Source: Rhododendron vialii
Lineage: Eukaryota; Streptophyta; Magnoliopsida; Ericales; Ericaceae
Assembly (NCBI RefSeq): GCF_030253575.1
Contig: NC_080569.1
Span: 2,686,001-2,750,000 of the forward strand
Length of the DNA stretch: 64,000 nt
Direction: 5' to 3'
Positions 57,780 to 64,000 of the stretch are shown here, in pieces. The first letter of the stretch is position 1; every line of letters begins with the position of its first letter. Made by a program: the position numbers and the translations under genes. The notes under the pieces were generated by a model. It did no database searches. It saw only the letters and a program-made list of their open reading frames with translations, and was not told the origin of the DNA.

Positions 57780-59220
57780 AAAAGGGGAAAAAATTGAAAT
57801 AGTCTCTGTAGTTAAGTATTTGTGTTAATTTGGTCCTTATAGTTGTAATTGGCTCGATTTACATTCTGTACTTTTCATTTTGTTTCAATTTGGTCCAATT
57901 ACTAACTTCCGTTAGTCCTTTAAATAACAAAATCATATAGCCCTTTTTTTTGGAGTTAAAATAGACTCGTTCGGCTAAATAAGCCAACTGGCTTATTTTT
58001 TTATTCTTATTGAAATTTTTTTCGTATTTGTTAACTTTTTGTCAATTTTTTTGGGGTTATTACATTGTCATGATGAGAGGAATCTAAAAAGTAAAAAATT
58101 ATGATCGAAATCCAATTTTTTTTGAATAAAGATGAAAAAATTGGCTCATTAGCTTATTTTTGTTTTTATTCCAAAAAATTAGGTTTCGATCGTAATTTTT
58201 TACTTTTTAAATTCCTATTGTTATGACGATGCAATAATTCTCAAAAAAAATGACGAAAAACTAACAAATACGAAAAAAAATTGAATAAGGACAAAAAAAA
58301 GGCCAGTTGGCGTATTTAGCTGAATAGGGTTACTCATTCCCTTCTTGCCCTAATATACCTCCGAACCAAAACACAGCTCATTTTTTCATTCTCCATTGAT
58401 AAAGAGGCACTTGGGAAGAAAACTGGTTATAATTTTCTACAAAAAGTTGTCATCAAATTCAGCATTTTCATGATCAGCCATGAGGCATCATAACCATTGA
58501 TATTGTCCACATGTTCAACTTGTGGACAAATACTGAGATGCCTTATTTTTCCGCATAGTACTGAAAATGCATATAGAACCATGTCCAAAAGTCACAACAT
58601 TATATAGATTCAAAAGTCACAACATGATAAATAACCATGTCCAAAAGTCAGAATATTATATAAACTCAATTCCAAATTTACCATGTCATAACCTAATACA
58701 TAGACATAACAAACCACTCAACTAGGTTACAATAAACCTAACTTAACAGCCTAAGTGGTTACAAAAAATAGTGCCCTATCATTCCATTCATTTTCCTATA
58801 CTTGGCCCATGCACTGATTCCTCACTAGGAATGTTGAAAAATAAACCTAAGCCAATTTTTTCGTCTTTATTCAAAAAAAATTGAATTTCAATAATAATTT
58901 TTTACTTTTTAAATTCTTTTCGTCATGACGATGCAATAACCCCCAAAAAATTGACGAAAAACTAACAAATACGAAAAAAAAATTGAATAAGAACAAAAAA
59001 TAAAGAAGTTGTTTTATTTAGCCGAACGAGTCTGTTTTAACCCCAAAAAAAGGGGCCATATGATTTTGCTATTTAAAGAACTAACAGCGGACTAACGGAA
59101 GTTAGTAATTGGACCGAATTGAAACAAAATGAAAAGTACAGAGTGTAAATCAAGCCAATTATAACTACAGGGACCAAATTGACATGAACACTTAACTACA
59201 AAGTTCCTAAAAAAAATTTC
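57780..59220. mobile_element. Nested 1.4-kb foldback in CPS copy 2 intron 5
   Basis: Outer arms: the left (57790-57960) has GTTAATTTGGTCCTTATAG, CAATTTGGTCCAATTACTAAC and CCTTTAAATAACAAAATCATATG-like words; the right (59040-59210) has their inverses (CATATGATTTTGCTATTTAAAG, GTTAGTAATTGGACCGAATTG, GGGACCAAATTGACATGAACAC). Inside lie a full F2 foldback (57962-58335, GGCTAAATAAG / CGTATTTAGC) and one F2 arm (58840-59030), separated by unrelated sequence with CATGTCCAAAAGTCA repeats (58576-58650). A nested insertion history is the simplest reading. Confidence 0.75.
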
Positions 59221-59439
59221 CTTCTGTTGTTTGATGGGAAGAGAAAGAGGGAAGAAAATAACAATTTAATTTTAGTTTTGTAAATAGTAAATTTTCCTTC
59301 CTATTTTCCTTTTATTTGATTTTCTTTTTCTTTTCTTTTTTTTCTTTAGATTCCAAACAGAGCCTTAATATTTTTGGATCCTTTCCGGACTAACTTAATT
59401 TAATTAATGATCGACATTGTTCTTCATTTATTAAAACTT

Positions 59440-59960
59440 ATTGAAAACATCGATTGTACCAAACTACTTTTCACCTTCCCCTTCTCTCTAGAACCACCTC
59501 ATATTAGGGTTTCTGCAGGGGGAGACGCCGCCTCTTTTCTCCTCCCACCGGGCTCTCTCTCTCTCTCGGTCCTGTTACTCCTCGTCCCTCCCTTTCCTCT
59601 TCTCCGATCGTTCCTCTCTGTTCAATCTCTGTTTCCAGCTTGCGTGGAAGGTCACCAGTGGGCGCTGTTGGGTGACCCTGGTTTTGGGCTTAATGGCGAA
59701 GTGCTTTTTCCGGCAGTTGGCAGAGATCGAGAGTGGTTCTTGTTCGTGGTTGCTACGATCTGCTTCCTCTTCGTGTGTTAGTCTCCGGTGGGAGGGTTTT
59801 ATTACCGATGAATATCATGGTTTGGGTCTGGTCTCTGCGCTCATTCGATCGAGCGGTTGGGAGTTCTTTCGAGCAGTTTTCAGGAGGCGGTGTTGTGTTT
59901 TGGTGGCTCCGGCGGGTCGGCGATGCGGCTGATGAATATCTCGTGTGCGGATTTTGATAG
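59440..59960 (+). other. GC-rich insert in CPS copy 2 intron 5
   Basis: Block with CTAGAACCACCTCATATTAGGG, GGGGGAGACGCCGCC and CTCCGGCGGGTCGGCG in AT-rich intron. It resembles a gene or LINE 5' leader (pyrimidine-rich start, then GC-rich). Overlapping open frames up to 124 codons exist but show no family features. Not called as a gene. Confidence 0.4.
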
Positions 59961-60297
59961 TCATTTCACATTATTGTTGACTTTCTTTTAAAAATGACAT
60001 TAAATATTGGATAATATTTCATATTTATTGCAACTTTAACTTGTTCCCGGTACACTTGTCAGCAGAACTGCTATAGATATTGGTTGTCTACAATAATAAA
60101 AAAATATCAGAGTAACCAACCGTATAGTAAATATAATACTAACATATGATCAAATAACACTTCTATGGGGTAAGAAATTCAGATCAAGAATAAGAGCCCG
60201 TTCGAGAAAATAAATAAGAATTAATTTTTTGTCCAATAATAAAGGTTGTTTCAAAAATGTAAGAAGGTGGTACTTATTTTTTTAGAATTTACTTAGT

Positions 60298-60672
60298 ACC
60301 AATGGGCGCCGGGGAGGGAAATCGTACCGACGGCTGTGCCGGGCCGTCTCTGGCCACCGGATAGACGATCCGAGCCATCTAAAAATTCAAAAAAAAAAAT
60401 CGAGGGGGCCGGCGCGAAAATCAACGACATCCGAGGTGTGTAGGGTGCTTGATCCAAGCACCCCTTTTTCGTGTAGGGTGCTTGATCATATGTACACGGA
60501 AAAGTGGTGCTCGGATCAAGCACCCTATACACCTCGAATGCTGTTGATTCCGGCGTGAGCCCCCTTATTTTTTATTTTTTTTTGAATTTTTGGACGGCTC
60601 GGATCGGCAGTTCGGTGACCGGAGACGGCCGGGCGCGGCCGCCATTACGATTTCCCTCCACCGGTGCCTATT
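60298..60672. mobile_element. Complete foldback MITE (family F1) in CPS copy 2 intron 5
   Basis: Near-perfect palindrome of two arms of about 180 bp. Left: GGCGCCGGGGAGGGAAATCG, GACGATCCGAGCCATCTAAAAAT, CCGAGGTGTGTAGGGTGCTTGATC. Right: the inverses, ending CGATTTCCCTCCACCGGTGCC. Same family as 11256-11478. Confidence 0.85.
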
Positions 60673-61241
60673 ATCACAGCAACAGTCTTATTTTTTGTAT
60701 AAGGCAACTTCAAGCTCAAAAATCATGTGTTTATGCAAATAATTTTCCTACCACTATGGATCTTGTTTAATAGATTTCATTGAGATCTTTAATACGGTGC
60801 AAAAAAAATTGATTTTTTTTTTCATTTACATTATTTTTGAATTTGAAAATGTGAAAAGAATTTTTTATTTAGGTTTTGTAAAATGATCCTTCTTATTTTT
60901 TAATGAGAAGTGACAAAATAAGTATTTATTTTTTAAAAACGTTTCCAAGATAAGTTCTTCCAAAAGTAATGGTTTTGACCATCGAAGTCGGATCTGGTGT
61001 GGATCATACGAGATTAGATAATGTTGACCCACTTTTTCAAGACAGTAAATAATTGCACTCTCCCCTGAGAGTATATAGAATGTCTATTTTGACCTTCTTC
61101 AAACTATTTGTGCGGAAAAGAATAAACATAGGTCCCATGCACATTATAGTTACACTAGTGCGGGAAACGGCTTGAACGCTCAATTAAAATTTTACCATAT
61201 ATGAGTTTTACTTCCACGACAAATAAAATCAACATTGATTG

Positions 61242-61263
61242 ACACACACACACACACACACAC
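61242..61263. repeat. (CA)n microsatellite in CPS copy 2 intron 5
   Basis: About eleven CA units followed by TATATATA, inside a short imperfect duplication of a TTCTATAACAAATAAAATC-like word (61210-61305). Confidence 0.9.
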
Positions 61264-62868
61264 ATATATATCAATTAAAGTTCTGCTTCTATAACAAATA
61301 AAATCAGTCCAAAATCATTCTTTTTAGATAAGTAAGTGTTTGGAAAATTGATCCTAGCCGTTGGTAGCAAAACATGGATGGTCTAGATTTATTATAGAAA
61401 TTCATAACTCTTGCTAACCATAGGATTTAGAAATGAAAAGGTTTAGATTTATAACTACGTATACAAGATTAAAAAATTGAGCTCCGTTATTATATAGATA
61501 TAGATGTATGTAATTATTCGGTTTGTGCAATATATATAGGATACCAAAGGATGTAATGCACAGAATCCCCACAACGCTGCTCTTTAGCTTGGAAGGTATG
61601 CCAGACCTGGATTGGGAAAAGCTACTTCAGTTTCAGCTCCCAAATGGATCATTCTTCGCTTCTCCATCGTCCACCGCGTTTGCGCTAATGGAAACTAAAG
61701 ATGAAAATTGCTTGAGATATCTTAACAGAGTTGTCAAGAAATTCAACGGGGGAGGTACAAGTGCTTACTATAATAGGAAAGAGATTCTCTTCGATCTCTT
61801 TGTGGGGTTAGACGGTTTTGTCTATATACTTGATGGGTCATTCCTAAGCCTATTAAAATTATTTAAACCGTTCATTTTCTAGATTTCAATGAAATCATCA
61901 CCTGCCCAAAAAATCATGTTCATGGATTATTGATTGATATGTTTTTGAAGTAACTGATCGATATTCGATGAACCTGATTTTTTTTTGCGTGATTCATGGT
62001 CTTTAGGTTTGTCAAAACTTATGCCTTGTTCATTCCAAAAATAAAAGTGGGCCTGAAAGAACCTAGAAAGTAGTTAAACATGACCATCCTGCAGTAGTAA
62101 CGGAGAGGATCCCAATTCCTTATTGTACTAGTTTCATAAAGTAGAAGCCCTTATTGTGGGCTCATTCCAAGCTCAGTTGTGTCATGGGTGGAGCAAATCG
62201 TTTATTTAAGCAGACCATCTTCGAGAAAAATTAAGTTGAATTAACGTCGGAAAAAACATGATCAAATAATAAAGGTTTTGCAAGTAGAGTGGAGTGCAGT
62301 TGGTGTCTCCCTTATACTCCCATGCATATGAGAAATGTTCGATTCCCGTAAGCTACCATCCCCCTACCCAAATCGATAGAATAGATTAGGATTAACGAAT
62401 GACCAAAAAATAATAATGATACAGGTTTTAAAGAAGGAAAATGAAACGATGAATGGCTACTAACCATGGGCGGCTGCACTAGGCTTTTAGATGGGGTCAA
62501 AAAAATGCACTAAAAATTAATATTTTTTCATACGATCTGATATTATTTTAATATTGTCTACACTAGATCATTTGAAATAACCAGATTAAATGAAAATTTA
62601 CTAAAATTTGTAAGTAAGTAGATCATATAGCTCAATAAAATATTATAAGCTATGCCCGATAAGATTTATCCAAAATAAATATCGTTATCGTATATAGTGT
62701 TTCGTATGCGAAATATTTGGTTATACATTTTTGTCACCACTGACCTAAACTCCTGCACCCGCCCCTGTTACTAACTGTATGTAAACTCATATTTGATCAA
62801 TGCAATGTTTTTCATTGATGATCTGTCTTACAATTTCTACCAAGGGATTAGTGAGCTATTCCTCGATG

Positions 62869-63600
62869 CAGCTTCCAGCGCCCCAAAACGCGACGTTTTT
62901 GGGGCCAAGGGAGGCATCAACGCTTCAGCACTTTTGCTCCTCCGCTCCTACGATTCAATGGTTGTGTGGGCCCTATTTTTGGGTCCCACATGAAGGATTT
63001 GAATTGTTCAATAATTTTAAAATAATAATATTTAGAATGATCTTGTTAAAAAATTTGCTCAATCGGATACTTTTTTGTTTAATCCAATGCAAAACAAAGA
63101 TACAATTATGTGCCCAAAAACCATTGATTTGAACCATAAATATTATAGGGCTTATTGAAAAGAGAACTCAGTAAACAAATTAATTTTATCAGACATCGCC
63201 ATGCATTAAAACAGTTCATAATCTTCCCGTTATAGTACATATTGATATCTGATCAAGATGATTTTGTTATTGAGTGCTTTTCTAAATAAGTCCTGCAATA
63301 TTTGTGGTTCAGATCAAGAGTACTATATATGGCTCATATAATTGTATAACTTTTTTTCTACTTCATTCAGTATATAGGTCCTGAGTTTTGAATGAACAAT
63401 TGAAAGATTGAATTAACTAATTACAAGTATCCGATTGAGCTGATTTTTTACGAGATCACTCCATTTATTAATTATTTTAAAATTATTGGACTGCTCAAAT
63501 CATTTTTGTAAAATCCCAAAAATAGGATTCACACAACCATTGTACCGCACGTAGGAGGGGAGTTGCAAAAGGGCTGAAGCGTTGCTGCCTCACATCGATG
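62869..63600. mobile_element. Foldback MITE (family F1-like) in CPS copy 2 intron 6
   Basis: Left arm 62885-63078 (CAACGCTTCAGC, TTTTGCTCCTCCGCTCCTACG, AATGGTTGTGTG, AATTTTAAAATAAT, GCTCAATCGGATAC) and right arm 63425-63597 with the inverses (GTATCCGATTGAGCTGATTTTTTAC, CACACAACCATTGTAC, GGGCTGAAGCGTTG). About 345 bp of other sequence separates the arms. It ends about 60 bp before the exon 7 acceptor. Confidence 0.75.
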
Positions 63601-64000
63601 CGTCTTTCGTAGGAATGTGTAAATTTTACTCTACTAATGTCTAGTCTGTCTTTCTAGTCCCCAATGCTTACCCCGTGGATTTATTTGAGCACAATTGGGC
63701 CGTTGATCGGCTTTTACGCCTCGGAATTTCTCGGTATTTCCAAACGGAGATCAAAGAATGTATGGACTACGTCTACTGGTATAATCAAATTTGGCTTAGA
63801 TATATAGTTGAAACGAACTTTATTATTGTAAACTTATAAGTAGAAATTCAGATATTGGACTGAGGAAGGAATTTCTGCGGGGAGAAATTCCAACGTTCAC
63901 GACATAGATGATACAGCCATGGGTTTGAGGCTTTTACGATTACACGGCCACCACGTTTCTGCTGGTAAGTTTAGTGCTTTTGAGTTCTCCAAGAGTACAA

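Larger units (their letters stand above)
53668..63964 (+). pseudogene. CPS: Class II diterpene cyclase (CPS-like) copy 2, partial, splice-made stop
   Basis: Second copalyl diphosphate synthase-like gene; exons 1-8 are in view and the rest lies beyond the right edge. Exons: 53668-53752, 54598-54684, 56581-56630, 56748-57054, 57452-57638, 61540-61754, 63658-63778, 63852-63964. Exons 2-4, 7 and 8 have the same lengths as in copy 1. Seen: LSAYDTAWVALVED, QLPDGSWG, HDIDDTAMGF (DIDD, codons 63901-63912, about residue 368). The ent-CPS catalytic-base His is Phe (61583-61585, about residue 254); the partner Asn is kept (VPNAYP, 63663-63665). Exon 7 ends TACTG and exon 8 begins ATATTGG, so splicing creates TGA at the junction (codon about 351) where the family has Arg; intron retention also hits a stop. 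Introns 1, 5 and 6 are swollen by foldback elements. Probably a pseudogene, unless the base at 63777 is wrong; product type is inferred from the Phe substitution. Confidence 0.85.

Noticed and set aside
59407..59932. Overlapping open frames of 74-124 codons in CPS copy 2 intron 5
   Set aside because: Composition follows the GC-rich insert; no recognised motif and the frames contradict each other.

Overview
The window is plant nuclear DNA, most likely from a eudicot. It is AT-rich, its genes have many short exons with mostly GT-AG introns, and its long intergenic and intronic stretches are full of microsatellites, MITEs, SINE-like pieces and solo-LTR debris. I cannot place the species from sequence alone. 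No prokaryotic, viral or CRISPR-type organisation is seen.

Layout. (1) 1-5446, minus: 5' part of an ARIA/ABAP1-type armadillo-BTB gene; eleven exons are in view and the BTB end lies off the left edge. A solo copia-like LTR sits in one intron. (2) 5.4-20.1 kb: gene-poor, with MITEs, direct repeats and microsatellites. (3) 20103-22131, minus: complete three-exon patatin-like protein of the GxGxG (group III) type. (4) 22.1-25.2 kb: intergenic, with a SINE and a MITE. (5) 25190-29543, minus: 16-exon WD40 gene, PWP1 homologue, carrying a one-base frameshift. (6) About 31.3-31.6 kb, plus: a MIR169 hairpin with a good TATA box, followed by a broken antisense reading frame. (7) 32388-35588, minus: complete FAP1-like plastid fatty-acid-binding protein of the chalcone-isomerase fold. 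(8) 35.6-41.6 kb: transposon debris including a hAT MITE with perfect target duplication. (9) 41.6-64 kb, plus: a tandem array of class II diterpene cyclases (copalyl diphosphate synthase family). Copy 1 has all 15 exons, then comes an orphan exon-14 fragment, then copy 2, which runs off the right edge after exon 8.

The diterpene cyclase array is the most interesting part. Both copies keep the DxDD catalytic motif and the QxxDGSWG motif, but the histidine of the ent-CPS catalytic base dyad (His263 in Arabidopsis numbering, from memory) is Tyr in copy 1 and Phe in copy 2. Aromatic residues here are known from clerodane-forming (kolavenyl diphosphate) synthases, so the ancestor of the array probably served specialised diterpenoid metabolism rather than gibberellin synthesis. 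Both copies now look broken: copy 1 by a 4-bp TAAT duplication in exon 12, copy 2 by a TGA codon that exists only after exon 7 is spliced to exon 8. An extra transit-peptide first exon inside copy 1, the orphan exon 14 and the concentration of foldback elements in copy 2 introns point to repeated duplication and decay.

The other genes are ordinary housekeeping or signalling loci with no evident link to the array. Three of about 51 inferred introns use GC-AG borders. All exon borders were inferred by hand from splice consensus, reading phase and family knowledge; no alignment was run.
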